Of a DNA stretch of 64,000 nucleotides, positions 1-7,896 are shown piece by piece (the stretch's first letter is position 1; every line of letters starts with the position of its first letter). The notes beneath the pieces were generated by a model. The model worked only from the letters and a program-made list of their open reading frames with translations. It ran no database searches and had not been told where the DNA came from. This DNA comes from Aquiflexum gelatinilyticum. GTDB taxonomy: Bacteria; Bacteroidota; Bacteroidia; Cytophagales; Cyclobacteriaceae. The stretch covers positions 62,001 to 126,000 of the forward strand of contig NZ_JANSUY010000017.1 of assembly GCF_024741135.1 (NCBI RefSeq). The letters are read 5' to 3'. Both the position numbers and the translations under genes were made by a program.

Positions 1-217
1 GACCACAAAGATCTACTTCTGTGCCCGGGGTAAACCATCTGAGAATGACCCTATCTCCGTCGATCACATAAAAAGCAGTTTCGGAAAGGTTGTTTTCTAA
101 AGCGATTTTTTGGAGAATTTCGTCTTCCAACCATTGAGTCAAGGGTACGACAGCGGCGGGATTGCCTCTAAAAACCTTCTCTGAAAATGCATCGACTTGG
201 TAGATCTTAAGTTCCAT
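1..217 (-). CDS. PhzF family isomerase, partial (3' end outside window)
   Basis: The first 72 residues are present and the gene runs off the left edge. The N-terminus (MELKIYQVDAFSEKVFRGN) followed by PAAVVPL is typical of the PhzF phenazine-biosynthesis/epimerase fold. It contains NNLSETAF, whose Glu is the family's acid/base residue, and RWFTPGTEVDLCG, the conserved strand ending in the Cys-Gly turn. PhzF-like proteins outside phenazine producers are isomerases of unknown substrate, so no specific function is claimed. The ATG follows a repeat-rich gap that separates it from the transporter gene on the same strand. Confidence 0.88.
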   Translation of the reverse strand, partial: MELKIYQVDAFSEKVFRGNPAAVVPLTQWLEDEILQKIALENNLSETAFYVIDGDRVILRWFTPGTEVDLCG

Positions 218-220
218 AGG

Positions 221-372
221 GTAAAATGGCTATAGTTGTTATATTTGTTGTAATGGTCGTAATTGTTGTAAGGTTGTCAATGTTGTCTGGATTTGAGATT
301 TAGAGAAAACTGAGACTGATAACTGAAATCTGCCTTCTGAGACTGCCTTCTGCGACTGAAAACTGCCTGTTG
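221..372. repeat. Intergenic degenerate word repeats (GTTGTAATGG and ACTGAGACTG types)
   Basis: Low-complexity DNA with no coding potential. Positions 226-290 repeat variants of TTGTTGTAATGG, and 305-372 repeat variants of CTGAGACTGA and GACTGAAAACTG. TTGTTGTAATGG (245-256) recurs exactly at 45131-45142. GACTGAAAACTG (354-365) recurs exactly at 26525-26536. The same words in distant gaps indicate a dispersed intergenic repeat population rather than chance. No function can be assigned. Confidence 0.7.
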
Positions 373-1368
373 CTATTGACCACTGCTCTTGCCATCTCCC
401 AACTTTTGAGCAATAGCAGATCCTACCATCAACTGTTGGGCGTGATAAATCATCAAAGGTAAAAGCATAACCCCAAAAACCACCGGGTCAGGAAACATCA
501 CCCTACCCATCACAGCTCCCTGGATCATGGATTTTTTACTTCCGCAGAATATTACAGTGATCATATCTTCTCTTGAAAATTTCAAAGCTTTGGACAAAAG
601 GTACATCACCCCCATCATCAGAAGGAAAAAAGCCAACATCAAAACTCCCAAAAGAACCAATTCCGCAACTGAATGTCCGTCAAACATATTTGCTAAAAAT
701 GACTCAGCAAAAGCAGTAAAAATGATCAAAAGAATGATAGCTTGATCAATATTCTTCAAAGTAGCCTGGAATTTATTGACAAAATTCACCAAATACTTAT
801 GAAAAAATAAACCCAAAATCACCGGTACCAAAACCTGAAAACTAAGCTTAAAAATTGTATCTGTCAGGTCAAAATCTACTGCAGTCTCGGGCAACATCAG
901 GTCCATCCAAAGTGGTGTAATGAAAATCCCTACGATACTAGAAATGCTAGCATTGAAAATTGCAGCCGGAAGATTTCCTCCTGCAATCGAAACCATGACT
1001 ACAGAAGAAGAAACTGTAGAAGGTAAGGCTGCAAGGTAAAATGTGCCGATCCAAAATAGGTTTGCCTCGTCTCCCCAAAAGTAATACAGTAGCAACACTA
1101 CCAATGGAAAAATCAAAAATGTGGTGGATTGAACCAACACATGAAGCTTCCAGTTGGATAAACCTTGTTTAAGTTTTTCCGGACTTAGTTTGACACCATA
1201 AAAAAAGAAAATGAAGGAAATGCCTATTCCTGTTATTGTTTTCAATGGATCGAGAATAGCTTCGGCACCCCAATCCGGAAAGGTACTTGCCAAAAAAATC
1301 ATTCCAATAAGTAGGAAAAAGAAGGTATTCAATCCTACACGGTTTAGAGTTTCCCTCAGTTTGGCCAT
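373..1368 (-). CDS. Bile acid:sodium symporter-like membrane transporter (SBF-like, YfeH type)
   Basis: A 331-residue inner-membrane protein with about nine or ten hydrophobic segments and short loops. The sequence matches the SBF-like branch (PF13593, YfeH family) of the bile acid/sodium symporter superfamily. Supporting features are the opening FFFLLIGMIFLASTFPDWG, a helix FFFYGVKLSPEKLKQG, and the crossover-like stretch ALPSTVSSSVVMVSIAGGN near residues 115-133. Substrates of this branch are not established; organic anions carried with sodium are likely by family. The start is ATG. It lies just downstream of the RNA methyltransferase gene with a 19-nt gap and may be co-transcribed with it. 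Confidence 0.88.
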   Translation of the reverse strand: MAKLRETLNRVGLNTFFFLLIGMIFLASTFPDWGAEAILDPLKTITGIGISFIFFFYGVKLSPEKLKQGLSNWKLHVLVQSTTFLIFPLVVLLLYYFWGDEANLFWIGTFYLAALPSTVSSSVVMVSIAGGNLPAAIFNASISSIVGIFITPLWMDLMLPETAVDFDLTDTIFKLSFQVLVPVILGLFFHKYLVNFVNKFQATLKNIDQAIILLIIFTAFAESFLANMFDGHSVAELVLLGVLMLAFFLLMMGVMYLLSKALKFSREDMITVIFCGSKKSMIQGAVMGRVMFPDPVVFGVMLLPLMIYHAQQLMVGSAIAQKLGDGKSSGQ

Positions 1369-1387
1369 CCTGATTCAGTGGTTGATT

Positions 1388-2134
1388 TTAAATTGAATTC
1401 CTTTTCATGTTGTCACAGAAGATGGCTGTTGCCACAGCGACATTCAATGATTCGGCATGTCCAAATCTTGGGATGGTGATTTTATGACTCACATAAGGCT
1501 CAAGTTCTTTAGAAATGCCATTGGACTCATTTCCCATCAGGATAATACCCCCTTTACCAAATTTTGAATCATAAATTGATTTACCTTCCAAATAAGCACC
1601 GTAAATGGGCAGGTCAGATTTTTCGAATAGCTTTTTCAAATCTGTGTAAGAAAACATGATTCTGGAAAAACTTCCCATACTTGCATTTACGACTTTAGGA
1701 TTGTAAAATTCTGCTGATTCTTCGCTCAAAAACAATTTTTGGATCCCGTACCAATCTGCAATACGGATTATCGTCCCAAGATTCCCAGGATCTTTGACAT
1801 CATCTAGGGCAATTGCCCATTCGTCCGAAGCCAATCCGATGGGAATATTGGGTTTGCATTTGGCCACGGCAAGGACTGAATCATTGCTTTGGAAAGAGCC
1901 TACTGATTCCAATGTAGACTGACTTACTTCAAAAATTTCAGCTTTGATAGCATTTAATAGAACTGAATTGTCCTTGCCAAATTGTGTGGTAAACAATACC
2001 TGAGTTACTTCATAATCTGATTGAAGCAATTCCGTTACGTTTTTACCTCCTTCCACAAAAAATAACTGTTCTTGTTTTCGGAATTTTTTCTGTTGCAAGG
2101 ATTTAATAAACTTAAGCGTATTTTTGCTTAACAT
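1388..2134 (-). CDS. TrmH/SpoU-family RNA 2'-O-methyltransferase
   Basis: The 248-residue protein has an N-terminal substrate-binding subdomain (residues 1-95, RKQEQLFFVEGGKNV) and a C-terminal SPOUT methylase domain. All three SpoU motifs are visible: DPGNLGTIIR (N118, R124), ILMGNESNGIS, and IPRFGHAESLNVAVATAI, the knot that binds S-adenosylmethionine. It methylates a ribose 2'-OH in rRNA or tRNA in the cytoplasm; the exact target cannot be told. It is divergent from tamL with only 18 nt between the start codons, so the promoters must overlap each other or the coding ends. Confidence 0.92.
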   Translation of the reverse strand: MLSKNTLKFIKSLQQKKFRKQEQLFFVEGGKNVTELLQSDYEVTQVLFTTQFGKDNSVLLNAIKAEIFEVSQSTLESVGSFQSNDSVLAVAKCKPNIPIGLASDEWAIALDDVKDPGNLGTIIRIADWYGIQKLFLSEESAEFYNPKVVNASMGSFSRIMFSYTDLKKLFEKSDLPIYGAYLEGKSIYDSKFGKGGIILMGNESNGISKELEPYVSHKITIPRFGHAESLNVAVATAIFCDNMKRNSI

Positions 2135-2152
2135 TCGGTTAATTGCCTAATT

Positions 2153-4567
2153 GTGAATAAAGCCAAATATATAAACTTTCTTTTTCTGCTTTTTTTAATT
2201 TCTTCCTGTTCTTTGACCAAAGGGCTCAAGGAAGGTCAATATTTGGTTTATGATGTCAAAGTGGAAGGCGTAAAAAAAAGTGACAAATCCGACCTTTCGG
2301 GATTGATCCAGCAAGCCCCAAATACCAGAATACCCCTTCTCAACACCTCTGCGGGAATTTCAATTTACAGGTTTGGAGAATGGATTTATGACAGTACAAG
2401 GCATATCAGAAAACAGGATGAACTGCTTATGGAAAGAAATGAATTGAGGGAAATAAGTACTTCAAAACAGCTCAGCAAAAAGCAGATCAAAAGGCTAAAC
2501 AAAATCAATGACAATTTAGCTTCCGTCGAAAAGAAACTTGAGTTTGGAAATTTTTTCATGAGAACGGGAAATCCTCGAGTCATTTTTGACAGCGCATTGA
2601 CCGAAGAAACAACCAGGCAAATGAAGTACTACCTGGTAAACAACGGTTTTTTTGATGCAGAAACTAATTTTGAAGCCTCCTTCAAAAACAAAAAAGCAAG
2701 AATCACCTATCTCATCAAAGAGCATGAACCTTATGTGGTAGATTCCTTTTATACCAAATCTGACGATGAAGGGATTTTGGAATTATTGACCCAAAATCAA
2801 AATGATAACCAGATTAAAGTCGGTAAAAATTACAATCAAAATTCCATAACCCGGGAAAGACAACGGGTGGAGGATTTATTAAAGGATAACGGCTACTACA
2901 CTTTTTCGAAGTCCTATCTTGAATATAATGTGTACAAAGATACTGTTGAAAAGAAAGTCAACATCGAAGAAGTGATCCGAAATCCATCATTTTCGGAAAT
3001 ACACAAAGTCTACACTTTGGATTCCATCTATTTTTCAATTGATCCACCTTCGGACGCATTTATTGACAATGCCTACCAAAAAAAACACAGGGACATAGTT
3101 TTCGAATTATATGATGACAGGTATTCAGAAAAGATCATTTCCTCCAGGATTTTTCTTGAAAAAGGTAATTTGTACAATAGGACCAATGTGATCGAAACGC
3201 AGAGGCAACTTGCTAACCTTGACCTTTTTAGGTTTGTAAACATCGCCTTTGATACTTTGGGGAATGTGCTCAGACCAAGGATTTATACCCAATCCAACCA
3301 AAAATATCTCATTACCAATCAGCTTGGAGCAACCATCACGGAACAGGTCCCAGGTCCATTTTTTAGCCACTCACTTAGAAACAGAAACTTATTTCGAGGC
3401 GCAGAGATTTTTGAGTTCTTTTTTAGAGCGGGTTTGGAAGGTGTGGTATCAGCGACAGGAGAAGGAGGCGTTTTCAGAAGCAGAGAATTAAATACTTCTG
3501 CGTCAGTAATTTTTCCCCAGTTTTTACTTCCGCTCAGCGTCAATTCCCTGGAAAAATTCGGCAGGTATAATCCCCGTACCAGGACTTTGATCGGTTACAA
3601 TTATATCAACCGCCCTGAATACATCAGGGAAAGTGTCAACGGGGTCATTGCCTATAATTGGAATACTCGGAATCTAAAGAAACAATATACAGTCAATGCA
3701 TTGGACGCGAATTTTATCCGGTCAAACTTAAGTGATGATTTTAGGATACTTTTGGAAGACCTTCAAAATCAAGGAAATAACCTAATCAATTCTTTCCTTC
3801 CTTCTTATGTCAGCAGTATTTCAGGGCAGGTAATTTTTAATTTTAACCAATACGGTGCCTTTCAAAAAAACAAAGCTTCACTTTGGCGCTTATTCTTTGA
3901 AAGCGGCGGTACTACTCTAAATTTTGTTAACAGCAATTTCGTTGAAGGTAGAAACCTGGCTTATTTCCAGTTTTTGAAATTTCAATCTGACTATAGGAGG
4001 TACATACCCATCACCAAAGATCAAACTTTTGCGTACAGATTGAATCTGGGAATAGCAAAACCTTACGGTGTAAGTAATGGCGTCTTGCCTTATGAAAAAT
4101 ACTTTTTTGCGGGAGGCAGTACAGGAATCAGGGCATGGCAACCGAGGCGATTGGGTCCTGGTTCATTTGCCCCCGATACACTTAGTGATGGCTCTTTCGA
4201 TTACCGATTTGAGCAGCCTGGTGAAATCTTGTTTGAAGGAATGTTTGAATTTCGATCAAAAATTTATGGCTACTTCGATGGCGCATTTTTTGTTGATATT
4301 GGCAATACCTGGACTTTTGTAGCCGATGATTCAAGACCCGGTGCAAATTTTGAATTCAACAGGTTTTATAAGGAGATCGCTGTGGGAACCGGAGTTGGTT
4401 TGAGGATGGACTTTGATTTTTTGGTAGTCAGGTTGGACATGGGAATCAAGGCAGTCGATCCTGCCCGACAACCCGGACAACGGTATATCCTGAATAGCTT
4501 CTTTAGGAATTTTCCAGGACAAAGGGGACAGACTGTATTTAACATAGGAATTGGATATCCATTCTAA
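2153..4567 (+). CDS. tamL: TamL: lipidated TamA/BamA-family outer-membrane barrel
   Basis: An 804-residue outer-membrane protein of the Omp85/surface-antigen superfamily. The N-terminus has a lipoprotein signal ending LFLISSC with Cys19 as the acylation site. It is followed by POTRA-like repeats (roughly residues 25-370) and a C-terminal 16-strand barrel with the superfamily motif around GGSTGIRAWQPRRLGP; the last residue is Phe. A lipidated TamA homologue (TamL) is known in Bacteroidota and is thought to work with TamB in outer-membrane biogenesis. The start is GTG at 2153, the only codon placed correctly for the lipobox signal. No tamB gene lies beside it here. Confidence 0.85.
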   Translation: MNKAKYINFLFLLFLISSCSLTKGLKEGQYLVYDVKVEGVKKSDKSDLSGLIQQAPNTRIPLLNTSAGISIYRFGEWIYDSTRHIRKQDELLMERNELREISTSKQLSKKQIKRLNKINDNLASVEKKLEFGNFFMRTGNPRVIFDSALTEETTRQMKYYLVNNGFFDAETNFEASFKNKKARITYLIKEHEPYVVDSFYTKSDDEGILELLTQNQNDNQIKVGKNYNQNSITRERQRVEDLLKDNGYYTFSKSYLEYNVYKDTVEKKVNIEEVIRNPSFSEIHKVYTLDSIYFSIDPPSDAFIDNAYQKKHRDIVFELYDDRYSEKIISSRIFLEKGNLYNRTNVIETQRQLANLDLFRFVNIAFDTLGNVLRPRIYTQSNQKYLITNQLGATITEQVPGPFFSHSLRNRNLFRGAEIFEFFFRAGLEGVVSATGEGGVFRSRELNTSASVIFPQFLLPLSVNSLEKFGRYNPRTRTLIGYNYINRPEYIRESVNGVIAYNWNTRNLKKQYTVNALDANFIRSNLSDDFRILLEDLQNQGNNLINSFLPSYVSSISGQVIFNFNQYGAFQKNKASLWRLFFESGGTTLNFVNSNFVEGRNLAYFQFLKFQSDYRRYIPITKDQTFAYRLNLGIAKPYGVSNGVLPYEKYFFAGGSTGIRAWQPRRLGPGSFAPDTLSDGSFDYRFEQPGEILFEGMFEFRSKIYGYFDGAFFVDIGNTWTFVADDSRPGANFEFNRFYKEIAVGTGVGLRMDFDFLVVRLDMGIKAVDPARQPGQRYILNSFFRNFPGQRGQTVFNIGIGYPF

Positions 4568-4593
4568 ATCATAAATAGCCAAAATTGACTAAA

Positions 4594-4887
4594 ATGACAT
4601 TGTCTGAATTCAAATCATCGCTAAATGAACCAAACCCACCAGAAGGACTAAGTACACAATTGGAAGCTTTGTGGTATGATGGTAAGGGAGATTGGAAAAG
4701 CGCCCATAACCTTGCAGATGGTCCTTCTGATAAGCTCTCAGCCAGAGTCCATGCTTATCTCCACAGAAAAGAAGGTGATATTTGGAATGCGGATTATTGG
4801 TACCGCCGTTCCGGAGAAACCAGACCTGAAATCAGCTTGGAAGATGAATGGGAAATGTTGGTAGAGAGAATATTAAAAATCAGGTAA
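4594..4887 (+). CDS. Conserved hypothetical protein, 97 aa
   Basis: A small soluble protein with no signal peptide. ATG at 4594 is preferred to the in-frame TTG three codons upstream. The sequence is rich in Trp and Tyr and contains LWYDGKGDWKSAHNLADG and AYLHRKEGDIWNADYWYRRSG, a helix-pair pattern resembling a single TPR-like unit. I recall similar short Bacteroidota proteins annotated only as hypothetical. It follows tamL by 26 nt on the same strand and may share its transcript, which would end at the hairpin just downstream. Confidence 0.75.
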   Translation: MTLSEFKSSLNEPNPPEGLSTQLEALWYDGKGDWKSAHNLADGPSDKLSARVHAYLHRKEGDIWNADYWYRRSGETRPEISLEDEWEMLVERILKIR

Positions 4888-4892
4888 AAAAC

Positions 4893-4922
4893 ATTTTGCC
4901 CGATGGTTTCATCAGGCAAAAT
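4893..4922. terminator. Bidirectional terminator hairpin
   Basis: ATTTTGCC (4893-4900) pairs with GGCAAAAT (4915-4922). An inner GATG/CATC pairing follows after one C/A mismatch, and the loop is GTTT. It sits between convergent genes ending at 4887 and 4938. A- and T-rich arms on both sides allow termination in both directions. Confidence 0.65.
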
Positions 4923-4937
4923 GGTAGATAATTATAT

Positions 4938-5894
4938 TTATTCTTTTTCCCAAAGGTCAGTCAGCTTGTAAGGGCTTTGCGTTCCTGTGAAGAATGAACC
5001 ATCAATAAAGCGATATGAAGTTCCAATATTTGCCAGTTTTTCCATATCGTTTTCATCTAGTTTGACTTCAATTGAAGCTAGGTTTTGTACAATTCTGTCT
5101 TGATTGACAGATTTTGGAATGACAGCGATATTTCTATGTACTGAATAAGAAATCAGGATTTGTGCAGAAGAAACACGGTGCTTCGAAGCTATTTCCTTTA
5201 CCACTTCATTTTCGAGAAGGCTTGGTTCGTTTGCTTTTTTATTGGCAGTTGCCCTATCTCCCGAACCTAGGGGCGAGTAGGCTGTCATTAAGATATTCTT
5301 GGACCTACAGAAATTGACCAATTTATCCTGTGGAAGAAATGGATGCATTTCTACCTGATTCATTTCAGGAGCAAACTGACTTGATTTGATTATTTCCTCA
5401 AGTTTGGTAATGTTAAAGTTGGAGACTCCTATATGTTTAGCCAATCCCATTTTCTTTACTTCTTCCATTCCTTCCCAAGTTTGAGACAAAGGGACATCCC
5501 CATAGGTGTAAAACTCTTCCCTGGTCTGGGCAAATAAAACCCCTTTTTTAAAACTTATCGGCCAATGTATGAGGTATAAATCAAGGCATTCGAGCTGAAG
5601 GTCTTTGAGTGTTTTTTTTAATGCAGGCACCACATCATCCAAGCGATGGTTGCTGTTCCAAAGTTTTGAAGTAATAAAAAGCTCTTCCCTTTTTACAACA
5701 CCGTCTTTAAAGGCTTTATCTAGCGCATTACCCACTTCTTTTTCATTGTCATAGATGGCAGCACAATCAATATGCCTATATCCAGCTTCAATTGCCCATA
5801 GAACAGCCTGATAGACCTCTCCAGGTTTAGATTTCCAAGTGCCAAGACCTATTATCGGCATTTGGTCTCCATTACTAAAAGTGATTGATTTCAT
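4938..5894 (-). CDS. Aldo/keto reductase
   Basis: A 318-residue NADPH-dependent oxidoreductase of the AKR superfamily, close to the full family length. The catalytic tetrad is readable: D43 and Y48 in HIDCAAIYDNEKEVG, K77 in ITSKLWN, and H110 in DLYLIHWP. The C-terminal cofactor-binding stretch is IAVIPKSVNQDRIVQN. It would reduce aldehydes or ketones in the cytoplasm; the substrate is not predictable. It is transcribed alone toward the shared terminator. Confidence 0.93.
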   Translation of the reverse strand: MKSITFSNGDQMPIIGLGTWKSKPGEVYQAVLWAIEAGYRHIDCAAIYDNEKEVGNALDKAFKDGVVKREELFITSKLWNSNHRLDDVVPALKKTLKDLQLECLDLYLIHWPISFKKGVLFAQTREEFYTYGDVPLSQTWEGMEEVKKMGLAKHIGVSNFNITKLEEIIKSSQFAPEMNQVEMHPFLPQDKLVNFCRSKNILMTAYSPLGSGDRATANKKANEPSLLENEVVKEIASKHRVSSAQILISYSVHRNIAVIPKSVNQDRIVQNLASIEVKLDENDMEKLANIGTSYRFIDGSFFTGTQSPYKLTDLWEKE

Positions 5895-6101
5895 GGTATT
5901 TGTTTCGGTTTTTTGAACTACACGAAGTTATTAGCTTATATCTTCATTCGGAATGAAAACCTCATTTTTTTGATGGATGTTTTAAAATTTGTTTTTTAAA
6001 TCAAAATGGACCTACTTTTCAATTGGAAATATAAAAATGGTCTGCAAAATGAAATACCGGCTGAAAGTCAAATTTTATATCTAAAAACCTACTTTTGGGA
6101 C

Positions 6102-6326
6102 ATGGACAGACAAATACTTTTAGACTTGGTTTCGAAAAAAATGCCTTTTGGAAAATACAAGGGAAAGTTGCTTTGCGATATTCCTGAGGATTATTTGATT
6201 TGGATGCATAGAAAGGGTTTTCCTGAGGGAAAACTAGGCATGTGGCTTAGTACACTTTATGAAATCCGGCTGAACGGCCTGGAGGATATCTTAAGGGAAT
6301 TAAAAAAAATAAACCGCCCACAATGA
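6102..6326 (+). CDS. DUF3820 family protein
   Basis: A small protein whose core KKMPFGKYKGKLLCDIPEDY, followed by a LIWMHRKGFPEGKLG stretch, is the DUF3820 signature. ATG at 6102 gives 74 residues, the usual family length. An in-frame ATG at 6006 would add 32 residues with no family resemblance, so I prefer the inner start but cannot exclude the longer form. The function is unknown, and the family label 'quorum-sensing regulated virulence factor' should not be taken literally. A GC hairpin (6313-6318 with 6331-6336) overlaps the stop codon and may end transcription. Confidence 0.8.
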   Translation: MDRQILLDLVSKKMPFGKYKGKLLCDIPEDYLIWMHRKGFPEGKLGMWLSTLYEIRLNGLEDILRELKKINRPQ

Positions 6327-6362
6327 AGCAGGCGGTCTAAAACCTAAATATTACTTTTTAAA

Positions 6363-7580
6363 TTATCGTGAAATAATTGCATCAGGACTGTTGTCTTTGT
6401 CACCTGTTACAAATCCTGATGTTTTTGCAGTACCCAAAAGCAATACACCTGCTGCATGTGGTGAGGCCATTGAAGTTCCACTGATGGTATTATATGCCCC
6501 ACCCTTCCAAGTAGATTTAATGCTAACACCAGGAGCACAATAGTCAATCGGAGGATTTCCAAAATTTGAAAATGAGGCAAATCTATCTCCACTGTCAGAA
6601 GCAGAAATCGTATAAATATTCGAACCGTTTACTCTTGCAGGGGAATAGTTATTTGCATTAGCTGCGCTGTTCCCCGCAGCAACCACAAACTTGATTCCTT
6701 TGCCTGCTGCAACTACAATAGCATCATCCAATGCTTGAGAAACAGGGCCACCCAAACTCATATTGGCTACATCTCCTGATTTTCCTTTGGCTGCAACCCA
6801 ATCTACTCCGGCAATTACCCCGTCATACGAGCCTGAACCTCTAGAATCAAGTACTTTAACAGGTACGACCTGAGCTCCGGCTGCAACACCTACCACGCCG
6901 ATTGAATTGTTGATTGCAGCAATGGTACCTGCTACGTGTGAACCATGTCCATTTCCATCATTGAAATTGGCATCTTTCCCGGATGTAAAAGCAGTAAAAC
7001 CGTTGGTGGCATTTACATTTAGATCAGGATGTGTCAAATCAATTCCTGTGTCAATTACCCATGCGACGTTTGTTCCTGTATAATTAACCGAACCACCCAC
7101 TCTGGTGATTCCCCAAGGTGTTTCTTGTCCTGTGGAGCCACCGCCACCGCCCGGTTTACCTTTTTGGGCAATGGACATTACTCTGTTTGGTTCTATATAA
7201 CTTACTGAAGGATCATTTTTCAATAATTCGATTTGACTTTTATCAAGTTTCACTGCAAAGCCATCTAATGCAGCTGAATATACCGCCCCTAGATTTTCAT
7301 CTGAGATTCTGTATTTTGCCAAGATACTTGAAACACTTTTTCTCATCGAAGACTGTGTGTCTTCATAGGATCCATCTTTTCTAAAACCTATAGATTGAGG
7401 TTTTAATACTACGATATAGCTATCAGGAATAATATCTCCATTTTGATATTTCATAATCTGGTCTTGCGATTCCAAAATTGGAGATTCCGCATTTTCTTGA
7501 CATGAAAATGTCACAAGGGCTAGGGCTAATGAAGCAATTCCTGCAGGTTTGCCCATAAATCGATAGAATTTTTTGATCAT
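6363..7580 (-). CDS. S8 family subtilisin-like serine protease, lipoprotein
   Basis: A 405-residue exported protease. A lipobox-like signal ends LVTFSC with Cys27. An inhibitor I9 propeptide covers about residues 50-137 (PDSYIVVLKP ... SVSYIEPNRVM), followed by a GKPGGGGG linker. The catalytic domain carries Asp177 (VIDTGIDLTHPDL), His212 (GNGHGSHVAGTIAA), oxyanion Asn304 (AAGNSAAN) and Ser370 (SGTSMASPHAAG). The protein stops soon after the catalytic helix, so there is no type IX secretion tail. It resembles extracellular proteinase K-like enzymes and probably degrades protein outside the cell or in the periplasm. It is divergent from the TonB receptor gene. Confidence 0.93.
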   Translation of the reverse strand: MIKKFYRFMGKPAGIASLALALVTFSCQENAESPILESQDQIMKYQNGDIIPDSYIVVLKPQSIGFRKDGSYEDTQSSMRKSVSSILAKYRISDENLGAVYSAALDGFAVKLDKSQIELLKNDPSVSYIEPNRVMSIAQKGKPGGGGGSTGQETPWGITRVGGSVNYTGTNVAWVIDTGIDLTHPDLNVNATNGFTAFTSGKDANFNDGNGHGSHVAGTIAAINNSIGVVGVAAGAQVVPVKVLDSRGSGSYDGVIAGVDWVAAKGKSGDVANMSLGGPVSQALDDAIVVAAGKGIKFVVAAGNSAANANNYSPARVNGSNIYTISASDSGDRFASFSNFGNPPIDYCAPGVSIKSTWKGGAYNTISGTSMASPHAAGVLLLGTAKTSGFVTGDKDNSPDAIISR

Positions 7581-7826
7581 AATAAAGAAATTTTAAAGTG
7601 GTTTTAATTCCCAAATAGAATTTGGTTTTGATAAATTAAATCAAAATAAAATTGAAATTCAAAAAGTATACAAAAAATTATTAGAAAGTGGTTTTAATGA
7701 AATTGTTATATTTTTAATGTTTAAAAAAATAATTTTTTGGTGTTTTTATCAAAATGTCTTTACCAAAAGTTTGAATTGGATATTTTTAGCAGAAAAAATT
7801 TTTTATTTTTTATTTGAACTTCAGAA

Positions 7827-7894
7827 TTGAAACAAAGTTGCATTAACGTTAGGTCAAAAGGATGGCTTTGATTATTTTTGCAACATAGTTTCAT
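7827..7894 (+). promoter_or_regulatory. Receptor promoter with two Fur-type palindromes flanking the -7 box
   Basis: TTGAAACAAAGTTGCAT (7827-7843) and TTGCAACATAGTTTCAT (7878-7894) match at 14 of 17 positions as direct repeats. Each is also an imperfect 15-bp 7-1-7 palindrome of the form TGNAAC-N3-GTTNCA. The repeats start 51 bp apart, about five helical turns. A Bacteroidota -7 box, TATTTTTG (7873-7880), lies at the edge of the second copy, and the receptor ATG is at 7897. This geometry suits repression by a Fur/Zur-type metalloregulator, which is an inference. The rest of the 316-bp gap (7581-7826) is AT-rich with nothing else recognisable. Confidence 0.5.
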
Positions 7895-7896
7895 TT

